Source: Pseudomonas sp. ZH-FAD
Lineage (GTDB): Bacteria > Pseudomonadota > Gammaproteobacteria > Pseudomonadales > Pseudomonadaceae
DNA length: 64,000 nucleotides
Direction of reading: 5' to 3'
Assembly (NCBI RefSeq): GCF_002803095.1
Contig: NZ_PGLR01000012.1
Location: 62,001 to 126,000 of the forward strand
The notes under the pieces are model-generated. The model was not told the DNA's origin. It searched no databases and saw only the letters and a list, made by a program, of their open reading frames with translations. Shown here piece after piece: positions 47,263 to 56,033 of this stretch. How positions within the stretch are numbered: the first letter of the stretch is position 1; each line of letters begins with the position of its first letter. Both the position numbers and the translations under genes were made by a program.

Positions 47263-49793
47263 CACACACCTCCGAAGGTTGGCGGGAACAGCACCACGCT
47301 GCAGTAGCTGATCCACATCACGGCCAGGCTGTATTGCCAGAGTTGTTCGACCACCAACGGCTCGTAGGGCGTGCGCTTGCATACATAGCCATGATGCACA
47401 CGCAGGGCCTGCAACGCGCTGAGAATGGTCGCCAGCGCCCCGTGCGCGAGGCTGTAGACGAGCATCACCACGATCACCGCATCATGCGCAGTGGCGCGCG
47501 GCGCCAGCTCTCCAGCCAGCAGGGCCCAGAGCAGCAGCCCGGTGTGCAACGCGCCCAGCAGCGCCGCCCCGACAAAGCAGGTGATCAACGCAGCGGGTTC
47601 ACCCTGGCCCTGACGCAGACGGCGCAATACCGGTCGCTGCCACAACACGGCAATGCTCAGCAATACGGCGCTGGCCAGCAGCAAGCGCTGATCGATGACC
47701 GCATCGTCCGGCACCAGCCAGTTCGGCGAGACCGTCCACAGATAGAACCAGCCGAACAGCAGCGCCAGGTACAGGGCACCGCTGGCCAGCAGGGTCACGC
47801 CCATGCCCCACAGCCCCGGGCCATCACAGGTGCGTGAGTGCAGCGGCGGCTCGCCAGGTTGCACTCGCGCATCCGGCGCCGCCAGCGGGTGCGCGCCGTT
47901 CTCCCAGCTCCAGCGCAGCAGCACCAGCACGGCGACGATGCTGGCCACTAGGGCGACCCAGTAGAACTTGCTCAGCAGCCCCAGGCAGGTGAAAGCGATG
48001 AACAGCGAGGCGATGAAAGGCCACCAGCTATTGCCCGGCAGATGGATGATCTCGCGTACTTTGCCGGTCAGCGGCTCGATACCCAAGGTTTCTCGCCGGC
48101 CATGGTCGATCACGGTCAGGGCGAACTCTCCACGGTCGATGCGCTCCTCCAGGTCGGGCAGCTCCCACAGGGGATGGCGGGTGCGTACGGGTGGCAGGCT
48201 GACGAAGTTGTAGGGACTCGGTGGCAGATGGGTGCTCCACTCCAGCGTGTCCGCGTTCCAGGGGTTCTTCGTGGCCTTCTGGCCGAAGCGAAAGTGCAGG
48301 ACGATATCCAGCAGCACTGTGGCGATGCCGATGGCCATGATGAAACTGCCGATCGACGAAATCAGGTTGGGCAGGTCCCAGCCGAGGCCGGACTGGTAGG
48401 TGTAGATGCGCCGCGGCATGCCCATCAGGCCGGTCCAGTGCATGATCAGGAAGGTCAGGTTGAAGCCAATGAACACCAGCCAGAAGCCCCATTTGCCGAG
48501 GCGCACCGACGGCATGCGTCCGGAAAAATGCGGCAGCCAGTAATAGATGCCGGCCAGCAGCGGGAAGAACATGCCACCCACCAGCACGTAGTGCATGTGC
48601 GCCACCACGAAGTGGGTGTCATGCACCTGCCAGTCGAAGGGCACCAACGCCAGCATCACGCCGGTCAGCCCGCCGCAGACGAAGATCACCAGAAAACCCA
48701 CCAGCCACAGCATCGGTACGTGGTACAGCGGCCGGCCGACCCACAGTGTGGCGATCCAGGCGAACACCTGGATGCCGGTCGGTATCGCCACCAGCATGCT
48801 CGCCGCGGAGAAGAACGCCTGCGCCAACTGCGGAATACCCACGGTGAACATGTGGTGCACCCACAGGCCGAAGCTGATGAAACCGGTGGTGAGGATCGCC
48901 AGCACCACCCAGCGATAGCCCACCAGCGGCCGCTGGCAAAACACCGGCAACAGGGTCGAGACGATGCCAGCCGCCGGTAGGAAGATGATGTACACCTCGG
49001 GATGGCCGAACAGCCAGAACAGGTGCTGCCAGAGAATCGGGTCGCCGCCGCGCGCCACCTCGAAGAACGGCAGGCCAACGGCGCGCTCCAGCTCCAGCAG
49101 GATGCTGCCGAGAATCAGCGGCGGGAAGCCGACCACGATCATCATGGCCATCACCAGGATGTACCAGGCATAGATCGGCATCTTGTTCAGCGACATGCCT
49201 TCGGCGCGGGTGCGCAGGATCGACACCACCAGCTCGACGCCGGCCGACACCGCCGAGATCTCCACGAAGGTGATGCCGATCAGCCAGAAATCCGAGTTCG
49301 GCCCCGGTGTATGCACGGCGCTGGACAGCGGCGTGTACATGAACCAGCCGGCCTTGGGCGCGATACCCAGCAGCAGACTGGCGCACAGGATCAACCCACC
49401 GAACAGGTAGCACCAGTAGCCCAGCGCCGACAGGCGCGGAAACACCAGGTCGCGCGCGCCGAGCATCTTCGGAATCAGGTAGACCGCCAGGCCTTCCATC
49501 ATCGGTACGGCGAAGAGAAACATCATCACCGTGCCATGCATGGTGAAGACCTGGTTGTAAACGTCCGGTTCGAGAAAGTCGTAGCCGGGTATCGCCAGCT
49601 GCGTGCGCACCAGCATTGCCAGCAGGCCACCGAACAGGAAGAAGCCCAGCCCGGTGAGCATGAAGCGAATGCCGACGGTGGTGTGATTGACGATGGTCAG
49701 CGACTTCCAGCCGCGCGGGTTACCCCATACGTCGTTGAACTGATCGTGCAGTTGTTCCTGGGCGGCAACCTGTTCGTTGCTTGGCGTAGTCAC
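47262..49793 (-). CDS. Fused cytochrome c oxidase subunits I and III (CoxN-type)
   Basis: An 843-residue fusion. Residues 1 to about 560 are subunit I: haem ligand His in FTMHGTVMM (86), CuB His and cross-linked Tyr in FGHPEVY (E266), CuB HHMF and the haem ligand pair in VVAHMHYVL. The rest is a subunit III-like membrane region starting near CDGPGLWGMG. The GTG start overlaps the coxM-type stop as GTGA. Unusual: the K-channel Lys (R. sphaeroides K362) is Gln342 in PTGIQVF; D132 is kept (D115), but N121 and N139 equivalents are Val104 and Ser122. So the proton pathways differ from standard A1 enzymes. Confidence 0.9.
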   Translation of the reverse strand: MTTPSNEQVAAQEQLHDQFNDVWGNPRGWKSLTIVNHTTVGIRFMLTGLGFFLFGGLLAMLVRTQLAIPGYDFLEPDVYNQVFTMHGTVMMFLFAVPMMEGLAVYLIPKMLGARDLVFPRLSALGYWCYLFGGLILCASLLLGIAPKAGWFMYTPLSSAVHTPGPNSDFWLIGITFVEISAVSAGVELVVSILRTRAEGMSLNKMPIYAWYILVMAMMIVVGFPPLILGSILLELERAVGLPFFEVARGGDPILWQHLFWLFGHPEVYIIFLPAAGIVSTLLPVFCQRPLVGYRWVVLAILTTGFISFGLWVHHMFTVGIPQLAQAFFSAASMLVAIPTGIQVFAWIATLWVGRPLYHVPMLWLVGFLVIFVCGGLTGVMLALVPFDWQVHDTHFVVAHMHYVLVGGMFFPLLAGIYYWLPHFSGRMPSVRLGKWGFWLVFIGFNLTFLIMHWTGLMGMPRRIYTYQSGLGWDLPNLISSIGSFIMAIGIATVLLDIVLHFRFGQKATKNPWNADTLEWSTHLPPSPYNFVSLPPVRTRHPLWELPDLEERIDRGEFALTVIDHGRRETLGIEPLTGKVREIIHLPGNSWWPFIASLFIAFTCLGLLSKFYWVALVASIVAVLVLLRWSWENGAHPLAAPDARVQPGEPPLHSRTCDGPGLWGMGVTLLASGALYLALLFGWFYLWTVSPNWLVPDDAVIDQRLLLASAVLLSIAVLWQRPVLRRLRQGQGEPAALITCFVGAALLGALHTGLLLWALLAGELAPRATAHDAVIVVMLVYSLAHGALATILSALQALRVHHGYVCKRTPYEPLVVEQLWQYSLAVMWISYCSVVLFPPTFGGV

Positions 49794-50797
49794 GGGCGCA
49801 GGGTCTCCAGCCAATCGGCGATGGTGCTGAGGTGGTCGGGGTCGAGATCGTCGTGCAGCGGCATGGCGTTGCCGGGTTTGAGCCGCTGGTGCTCCTGCAG
49901 CCAGCGCAATAGCGCGCCCGGTTCATTGCTCAGCACGCCGGCGCCGAGCACTGATCGCGCGCCGACATCGCTCAGGTCCGGCGCGCGATTGCCTTCGCTG
50001 ACGCCCGCCACGCGATGACACTGACCGCAACGCGCGGCGAACACGTCGCCAGCAGGGCCGGGCAGGGCGCTGACCTGTTGTTCGCGGCGTGCCTGCAGCC
50101 AACTGGCGAACTCTTCCTCCTCGTGAGCCTGCACATCGAGAATCATGTGCGTGTGCTGGGTGCCGCAGAACTCCGAGCACTGGCCGCGAAAGATACCGGC
50201 CTGATCGGCCTGCAGGCGGATGCGATTGTCCCGGCCGGGGATCATGTCGATCTTGCCGCCCAGGCGAGGCACCCAGAAGGAATGGATGACGTCGGCGCTA
50301 CTGACGTCGAGGTCCACCGGCCGACCGACCGGCAGATGCAGCTGATTGGCGGTAACCACGCCGCTGTCCGGGTAGCGCACCTCCCACCACCATTGATGGC
50401 CGATCACCTCGATACGCATGGGCTGCTCGCCCGCCAGCGGCAAGGGCAGCATGCGATGGCCGATGGGTATGCCGAACAGCAACAGGAGCAGCACGCTCAA
50501 GGTCGGCAACAACAGCCCGCCACCGACCAGCCAGCGCAGCGTCAGCTGACGTGCCCGTGCGGCGTCCATCTGTGGGCTGTTGCGGCGCATGGCATGCACC
50601 CACAGGGCCGTCACCACGATCAGCACCAGGGTGGCGAAGGCGCACATTGCCCACCACAGCATTGCCACCTCGCGCGCCATCGGCCCGGCTGGATCGAGCG
50701 CCGATTGCGGCCCCTCGCAGGCAACGAGAAACGGAACTGCCAGCGTCAGCGTGGTCAACTTGAAACAGGGCGTCAGCCAATGACGCGCCCGTTTCAC
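49790..50797 (-). CDS. Cytochrome c oxidase subunit II with C-terminal cytochrome c (CoxM-type)
   Basis: A 335-residue lipoprotein. The GTG at 50797 gives the signal MKRARHWLTPCF...FLVAC, with the lipobox L-V-A-C; another GTG four codons upstream is possible. Two membrane helices precede the CuA domain with WWWEVRYPD and CSEFCGTQHTHM (CuA Cys/Cys/His/Met). The C-terminal cytochrome c has CGQCH and a Met ligand around GNAMPLH. It passes electrons to the fused subunit I-III that follows. It is divergent from the DUF2231 gene by only about 30 bp. Confidence 0.88.
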   Translation of the reverse strand: MKRARHWLTPCFKLTTLTLAVPFLVACEGPQSALDPAGPMAREVAMLWWAMCAFATLVLIVVTALWVHAMRRNSPQMDAARARQLTLRWLVGGGLLLPTLSVLLLLLFGIPIGHRMLPLPLAGEQPMRIEVIGHQWWWEVRYPDSGVVTANQLHLPVGRPVDLDVSSADVIHSFWVPRLGGKIDMIPGRDNRIRLQADQAGIFRGQCSEFCGTQHTHMILDVQAHEEEEFASWLQARREQQVSALPGPAGDVFAARCGQCHRVAGVSEGNRAPDLSDVGARSVLGAGVLSNEPGALLRWLQEHQRLKPGNAMPLHDDLDPDHLSTIADWLETLRP

Positions 50798-50827
50798 CTC
50801 ATCATTCACCTGTACAGGGAGGCCGGG

Positions 50828-51286
50828 ATGGCCGAAATAAAGGAAGTTATCGTCAGTCGCGCCGCCATCGCCGGGCATCCGCTGCACCCGATGATGATCC
50901 ACTTTCCGGTAGCCGCGCTGCTGGGCCTGGTGGCGACCGATATCGCCTATCTGCTGCTGGCCGATCCGTTCTGGGCACGTGCCAGTCTCTGGCTGGCGGG
51001 CGTCGGCGCCTTCGGTGGCTGGGTGGCGAGCATGGCGGGGCTGGTCGATCTGCTTACGGTTGGCAGCATCCGGCGCAAGATCACCGCTTGGTGCCACGCC
51101 ATCATCGCGGTGATGATGCTGTCCTTGGCATCGCTGAACTGGCTGCTGCGCTACGCGGGGCCGGAGCAGGGCATGGAGCGCTGGGGCCTGTATCTGTCGC
51201 TGCTGACCGCAGCGTTGATTGGCCTGGCTGCTTATCTGGGCGGGCGCCTGGTGTACGAGCACGGCGTGGGCGTCGATACACGCTGA
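50828..51286 (+). CDS. DUF2231 membrane protein
   Basis: A 152-residue inner-membrane protein with four helices. HPLHPMMIHFPVAALLGLV (17-35) is the DUF2231 signature with conserved His, and a late EHGVGVD tail follows. Some DUF2231 proteins are redox- or cytochrome-linked. GGGAGGCCGGG precedes the ATG. It is divergent from coxM at close range, and its upstream regulatory space is shared. Function unknown, but a link with the oxidase is inferred from the position. Confidence 0.8.
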   Translation: MAEIKEVIVSRAAIAGHPLHPMMIHFPVAALLGLVATDIAYLLLADPFWARASLWLAGVGAFGGWVASMAGLVDLLTVGSIRRKITAWCHAIIAVMMLSLASLNWLLRYAGPEQGMERWGLYLSLLTAALIGLAAYLGGRLVYEHGVGVDTR

Positions 51287-51368
51287 ACCAATCGGCTCCG
51301 GCTTGCCACCAGCTACTGGACGGTAGAGAGAGCGGGGCAGGCCGGGCATATTCTCGAATACTCCATGA

Positions 51369-51782
51369 TCAGAAGGGTTTGGCCAGCACCAGCCAGAGCG
51401 TGGCGCCGATCAGGGCGCTCAGCAGCACAGCGATCAACAGGCAGTCGCGGCGCAGCGCAGGTTCGGCGGCACGTTCGATACGCAGGATCAGCACGCCGCA
51501 CAGGGCGTGACAGAGCACCATCCCCGCGACCGTGGTGAGCTTGACGATCAACCATGGGTCGAAAATCGACTCACGTAAAAACAGCGCGGTGCCCGAACCA
51601 ATGGCCAGCAGGGCGGCTGGCGTGGCGATCAGGTTGAAGACGGTGCGGGTGAGGTGGGCATGGTCGCGATAGAACATCTCGTCGCTGCTGCGCGTGCCGG
51701 CAGCGATCATCGCTGGCAGATACAGCAGCGCGCCGCACCAGCCGATCAGCGCCATGAAATGCAGCAGTTTGAGCAGTGGCAT
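51369..51782 (-). CDS. CopD/HemJ-like membrane protein
   Basis: A 137-residue membrane protein with four helices. The first contains LKLLHFMALIGWCGALLYLP with a conserved His8, and later helices have HAHLTRTVFN and LCHALCGVLILR. This resembles the CopD/UPF0093/HemJ fold. In other cox loci such a gene may handle copper or haem. Start is the ATG after GGGAGAGCATCG. A longer frame extends upstream but lacks support. Convergent with DUF2231. Confidence 0.65.
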   Translation of the reverse strand: MPLLKLLHFMALIGWCGALLYLPAMIAAGTRSSDEMFYRDHAHLTRTVFNLIATPAALLAIGSGTALFLRESIFDPWLIVKLTTVAGMVLCHALCGVLILRIERAAEPALRRDCLLIAVLLSALIGATLWLVLAKPF

Positions 51783-52199
51783 CGATGCTCTCCCATGCGT
51801 CCGTTCGTTGCGAGCACGTGGCCCTGGTGGGGCAGGCCACGACGTTGTGACTGCCTGATGGTGTCTGAGTTCGGCCACTCTCCAGAGCGGGCCAGGATCG
51901 TCTCCAGTCAGAAAAGAAGGAACCGCCGCAAGGAGAAGGAGGAGACGGTGCGGCGGCCCTGGGGAAGCAAGATGCTCGTTCGATTGGCGCAATTGCGCCT
52001 GCCAGGTCACGAAACGGCCCCTGACAAAGCTCCCCTGAAATAGACAGAGTTCCACTGGCTGGCTTGCGTTCAAGCTTTTTGCCGGGCTTGTGATGATCCG
52101 CACGGCCATCGAGGCGCAGAAAATTGAAACCCTCCCGTGCGTTTTCACTCACTGCAAAAGAAGGCCGCGCAAAGGCATTTCATTGCAGAGGAGACCGTC
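51783..52199. other. Intergenic region without a gene
   Basis: A 417-bp gap between the divergent CopD-like and ClpP-like genes. A purine run AAGGAGAAGGAGGAG lies near 51940. I see a minus-strand AlgU-like pair GAACGC-N17-TCTGT (52071-52044), but it is about 260 bp from the CopD-like gene. No convincing reading frame or repeat is present. The ribosome-binding site of the ClpP-like gene is at the right end. Confidence 0.5.
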
Positions 52200-52751
52200 A
52201 TGAGAACCCACGTCGTGCATTTCACCGCACCGATCAACTCCTACACCTGCGGTCAGTTGATCGACAAATGCAGCCAGGCCATCCATCAGGGCGCCGATGA
52301 GCTGGTGCTGAAGATCGCCACCATGGGCGGGGAGTGCAGCTACGGCTTCTCCCTCTACAACTTCCTCATCTCGCTCCCGGTGCCCGTGAAGACGCACAAC
52401 CTCGGCACTGTCGAATCCATGGGCAACATCATCTTTCTTGCCGGCGAAACACGCACGGCCTGCCCGCATAGCAAGTTCCTGTTTCATCCCTTTCACTGGA
52501 CGGTCAACGGCGCCGTGGATCACGCGCGCATGTCCGAATACGCGATGAGCCTGGACTACGATCTGCAGCTTTACGCCAGCATCGTCGCCGAGTGCACCGC
52601 TGGCGCCGAAGCGCCCCTCAACGTGCTCGAATGCCTGATGTCTGCACCGCGCATTCTCAACGTCGAAGAGGCACTGGCAGCCGGTGTGATTCACCGTGAA
52701 GACTGCCTCGGCATGCCGGCCGAGGCAGTCAACTGGTGCGTGCATACCTGA
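52200..52751 (+). CDS. ClpP-like (peptidase S14 fold) protein with incomplete catalytic triad
   Basis: A 183-residue protein of the ClpP/crotonase fold. LKIATMGGECSYGFSLYNFL (about 38-57) matches the glycine-rich oxyanion region. Ser73 in GTVESMGNIIFLAG and His96 in FLFHPFHW align with ClpP Ser98 and His123. The region that should hold Asp172 reads LMSAPRILNVEEALAAG, so the Asp seems to be replaced by Leu. GAGGAGACCGTC precedes the ATG. ClpP itself is about 195-210 residues, so the length is near. The protein has several Cys (27, 47, 88, 135, 153). It lies alone upstream of DUF2383 genes. Function unknown; whether it is a protease is open. Confidence 0.75.
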   Translation: MRTHVVHFTAPINSYTCGQLIDKCSQAIHQGADELVLKIATMGGECSYGFSLYNFLISLPVPVKTHNLGTVESMGNIIFLAGETRTACPHSKFLFHPFHWTVNGAVDHARMSEYAMSLDYDLQLYASIVAECTAGAEAPLNVLECLMSAPRILNVEEALAAGVIHREDCLGMPAEAVNWCVHT

Positions 52752-52784
52752 AGCCGGCTCAGCCTGCCGCTTGGAATTTTCCCT

Positions 52785-52812
52785 GAACGATCAGCGCAGC
52801 CTGAGCGTCGGA
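52785..52812 (+). promoter_or_regulatory. AlgU-like promoter candidate for DUF2383 gene
   Basis: GAACGA and TCGGA with a 17-bp spacer, about 70 bp upstream of the ATG at 52881. Confidence 0.3.
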
Positions 52813-52880
52813 ATCCATGTACGCCCCGCTAGGGGACATACCACCCAGCAATGGCCGTTTAGCCGGCCCGGAGACGACTC

Positions 52881-53345
52881 ATGGATCTCACCGACGATCG
52901 TAAAGACCTGGTACGCACCCTCAACAAGCTGATCGAAACCTGCAAGGACGGCGAGGCAGGCTTCAAGGTCTGCGCCGAAGACGTCAAGCGACCCGACATG
53001 AAGCAGCTCTTCTCGCAACGCTCGCGGCAATGCGCCGAAGCGGCGGAAGAACTGCAACGGACCGTCCTGGAATTGGGCGGCGAGCCAGAGGACAGCACCA
53101 GCGTGGGGGCAGACCTGCACCGCCGCTGGGTCGACCTGAAATCACTGGTCACCGGCAAGGACGAAGAGGCCATTCTCAACGAAGCCGAGCGCGGCGAAGA
53201 CGTGGCCAAGGAGCGCTACAGCGAAGCGCTGACCAAGAATCTGCCCCCAGAAATCCGCAGCATGGTGGAGCGTCAGTACCAGGGCGTGCTGCGCAATCAC
53301 GATGAAGTCAGAGCGATGCGTGACGTGGCTCGTGCCAAGAGCTGA
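52881..53345 (+). CDS. PA2169-family (DUF2383) four-helix-bundle protein
   Basis: A 154-residue soluble protein with DLVRTLNKLIETCKDGEAGF (about 10-28) at the start of the DUF2383 domain, Cys residues at 21, 34 and 53, and a Glu-rich set of helices resembling ferritin-like bundles. The family is widespread in stress islands of Pseudomonas, and function is not known; ferritin-like metal binding is speculation. The start follows GGAGACGACTC. A divergent relative lies next, at 53425-53862, 80 bp downstream. Confidence 0.82.
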   Translation: MDLTDDRKDLVRTLNKLIETCKDGEAGFKVCAEDVKRPDMKQLFSQRSRQCAEAAEELQRTVLELGGEPEDSTSVGADLHRRWVDLKSLVTGKDEEAILNEAERGEDVAKERYSEALTKNLPPEIRSMVERQYQGVLRNHDEVRAMRDVARAKS

Positions 53346-53424
53346 TCGGTCTACCGGGTGCCGCGATACTGCGCGCACCCGGTGTCAGTTCTGTGCATCC
53401 GAGCGCGCAGGGGAGACGTAGCGC

Positions 53425-53862
53425 ATGCCGACGTTGGACAAGACCATTGCCCAGCTCAACCATCTTCTGATGACGTGCCACGACGCCAGCTTGAGCTATC
53501 GACGGCTTGCAGGCAGCGCGAGTACATCCGAGCAGCAGCGGTTATTTCGCGAGCGCGAACAGCAGTGCTCGGCGCTGATGGCCTGCCTACACAATCAGAT
53601 CGTTACCTATGGCGGCCGACCAACGCAGCATCCGAGCCTGTTCGGCATGCTCCGCCATGCCTGGAACAGCGTGACCACCTCGCTGTTACCTGAGCGCGGC
53701 CGCGCCCGTTTGCGCGCGGCGCTGCGCACCGAAAAACAAATTCGCCACGGTTTCGAGCAAGTGCTCGCGGAGCAGTTGTCGCCGCAGTTTCGTCAGCAGT
53801 TGCAGGAGCACAGCAGCTGCAGTGCTGAATTCGAAAGACGTTTCAGGGCGAGACTGGTGTAG
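53425..53862 (+). CDS. Second DUF2383-like helical protein
   Basis: A 145-residue protein. The first 30 residues (LDKTIAQLNHLLMTCHDASLSY) line up with the preceding gene (LVRTLNKLIETCKDGEAGF), and the rest is predicted helical with many Arg and Gln. Only the N-terminal half aligns, so it is a diverged paralogue rather than a tandem duplicate. CAGGGGAGACGTAGC precedes the ATG. It probably forms a two-gene unit with the gene before. Confidence 0.65.
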   Translation: MPTLDKTIAQLNHLLMTCHDASLSYRRLAGSASTSEQQRLFREREQQCSALMACLHNQIVTYGGRPTQHPSLFGMLRHAWNSVTTSLLPERGRARLRAALRTEKQIRHGFEQVLAEQLSPQFRQQLQEHSSCSAEFERRFRARLV

Positions 53863-54159
53863 ATGATTTCGAGACTAGCCAGCTGAATTGGCTAATACGA
53901 AGAATATCCAAACGTATGGGCAATCGAGATGAAGGCAGCGGCCATCCTTCACACGTTTAAGTCTCAACGCTTGGCTGGTGGCCCGTCTCATATCTTCGCC
54001 GACGGCAGTTGTAGCCAGACCGAGAAGGCCCCAGCACGACCCAGAAAATAATGAACAGCCAGGGCGAGCGAAGGGAAAATAGCAGGGATTTGCGGTTACT
54101 GTCTGGGCTTGCCTCATGTTCCCTGAATAGCGGCGAGTCGTCATAAGCCGGGCCAGCGG
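53863..54159. other. Intergenic region with a possible small-protein remnant
   Basis: On the minus strand, one reading frame carries a hydrophobic segment (SPWLFIIFWVVLGPS) followed by a basic tail, as in a small single-span membrane protein. It has no ATG with a ribosome-binding site and its start would be TTG near 54158, so I treat it as a remnant. Another minus-strand frame (53875-54144) shows no recognisable pattern. Confidence 0.4.
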
Positions 54160-55953
54160 TCAACGAGGTGTCTTGCCCGGCAGCAGGGTGCTCAGCACCT
54201 GCCGCGTGGTCTTGCGTATCACGCCACCCTGATCCGGGTCGCCCTGCCACAGTGCGGACGCGAATGACTTGGCTTGTTTCAACGATATGTGGGGCGGCAG
54301 CGGCGGCACATCTGGGTCGGTCCTGAATTCGATCAACACTGGACGATCCGCAGCCAATGCTTGCTCCCAGGCCGGCGCGACGTCCTCTTCGCGGTCGACG
54401 AAGATGCCCTCGAGTCCGATGGACTGCGCGAATCGGTGATAGGCCACGTCCGGTATGTCTTGGGAGGCGGGGAACTTCGGGTCTCCCTCCATGACCCGCT
54501 GCTCCCAGGTCACCTGATTGAGATCCTGGTTGTTGAATACGGCGCAGATCCAGCGCTTGTCCCGCCACTGCGGCCAGTACTTGGCCACGGTAATCAGCTC
54601 GGCCATGTTGTTCATCTGCATGGCGCCGTCGCCCACCAGTGCTATCACTGGACGGTCCGGCTGGGCGAACTTGGCGGCAATGGCATAGGGTACCGCCGCG
54701 CCCATGGAGGCGAGCCCGCCGGATAGCGAGCAGAGCATATCCTGGCGAATCATCACGTCGCGGGCGAACCAGTTGGCGCAGGAGCCGGAGTCACAGGTCA
54801 CCACGGCCCGAGCAGGCAGGCGCGGCGACAGCTCGTAGGCCACCCGCTGTGGGTTGATCGGCTCGGCGGGTGACATTGCACGATCCGTTAAGACGCTGCG
54901 CCACTGGCCGGTCCAACGTTCGATGCGCTTACGCCAGCTGCTGGATTTTTTCTCGTGCAGCAGGGGCAGCAGGGCTCGCAGGGTTTCGCCGGTATCGCCC
55001 TGCAGGAGTACTTCCATGGGGTAGCGCAGGCCAAGCATGTCGGCCTGGATATCGATCTGCACGGCGCGTGCCTGACCCTCCTTGGGCAGGAACTCCGCAT
55101 AGGGGAAGCCCGAGCCGATCATCAGCAAGGTGTCGCACTCGTTCATCAACCGGTAGCTCGGCTTGGTGCCCAGCAGACCGATGGAGCCGGTGACCCAGGG
55201 CAGATCGTCCGGCAGTACCGCCTTGCCAAGCAGTGCCTTTGCCACCCCGGCTCCCAGTCTTTGCGCCACTTCCATTACCTCGTCGGACGCCCCCAGCGCG
55301 CCGGCCCCGACGAGGATCGCGACTTTCTCACCTGAGTTCAGGACCTCGGCCGCCCGCTGCAGGTCGGCTGCATGGGGCAGTACCCGCGGCCGGCTGTAGC
55401 CGATGCCAGAATGCAGTGTGCCATGCTCACGAGCAGGCTCTTCGTAGGGCAGGGTCTGCAGGTCGTTGGGCAGAATAATCGCCGTGACCCGGCGATCGCC
55501 CAGGGCCGTGCGAATACCACGATCGATCAGGTGGCGAACCTGCTCGGGTGAGTTGGCCTGCTGCACGAAGGCACCGGCGACGTCCTTGAACATCGCCAGC
55601 AGGTCGACCTCCTGCTGGTAGTGGCCGCCGACGGCGCTGCGCGCCTGCTGACCGACGATGGCCAACACGGGCATATGATCCATGCGCGCATCGTAGAGCC
55701 CGGTCAGCAAGTGCGTCGCACCGGGGCCGGATGTGGCGATGCACACCCCGAGATCACCCGAAAACTTGGCATCCGCGCAGGCCATGAAGGCCGCCATTTC
55801 CTCATGCCGGGCCTGGATGAAACGGATTCTTCCTTCGCTTCTGGCCAACGCGCCGAACACGCCGTTGATGCCATCGCCGGGATACCCATAGATGCGTCGA
55901 ACGCCCCACTGGTAGAGACGCTCAACGATAAAATCTGCAACTGTCCTGCTCAT
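54160..55953 (-). CDS. Thiamine-diphosphate-dependent enzyme (pyruvate oxidase/acetolactate-synthase type)
   Basis: A 597-residue ThDP enzyme. The catalytic Glu lies in ARHEEMAAFM (E51), the middle domain in LVGAGALGASDEVM, and the ThDP/Mg motif in VGDGAMQMNNM with NNQDLN. Such proteins in stress islands are called thiamine-pyrophosphate-requiring enzymes and may act as pyruvate oxidases, decarboxylases or carboligases. FAD-binding residues cannot be confirmed. It follows the SDR at 56034-56939 on the same strand by 80 bp, a likely two-gene unit. Length is typical for PoxB/AHAS. Confidence 0.85.
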   Translation of the reverse strand: MSRTVADFIVERLYQWGVRRIYGYPGDGINGVFGALARSEGRIRFIQARHEEMAAFMACADAKFSGDLGVCIATSGPGATHLLTGLYDARMDHMPVLAIVGQQARSAVGGHYQQEVDLLAMFKDVAGAFVQQANSPEQVRHLIDRGIRTALGDRRVTAIILPNDLQTLPYEEPAREHGTLHSGIGYSRPRVLPHAADLQRAAEVLNSGEKVAILVGAGALGASDEVMEVAQRLGAGVAKALLGKAVLPDDLPWVTGSIGLLGTKPSYRLMNECDTLLMIGSGFPYAEFLPKEGQARAVQIDIQADMLGLRYPMEVLLQGDTGETLRALLPLLHEKKSSSWRKRIERWTGQWRSVLTDRAMSPAEPINPQRVAYELSPRLPARAVVTCDSGSCANWFARDVMIRQDMLCSLSGGLASMGAAVPYAIAAKFAQPDRPVIALVGDGAMQMNNMAELITVAKYWPQWRDKRWICAVFNNQDLNQVTWEQRVMEGDPKFPASQDIPDVAYHRFAQSIGLEGIFVDREEDVAPAWEQALAADRPVLIEFRTDPDVPPLPPHISLKQAKSFASALWQGDPDQGGVIRKTTRQVLSTLLPGKTPR

Positions 55954-56033
55954 GAAGGCTCGCTCGATCTTCAGCCCCGAAGCGGGGCGACATGAATGGA
56001 TTAGTCCGTTTCAGAAGGGGGGGCGGCGACGCT

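Noticed and set aside
50015..51286. 423-residue plus-strand frame covering coxM and DUF2231
   Set aside because: Only its last 152 residues are DUF2231-like. The front part is the shadow of coxM and lacks a start signal.
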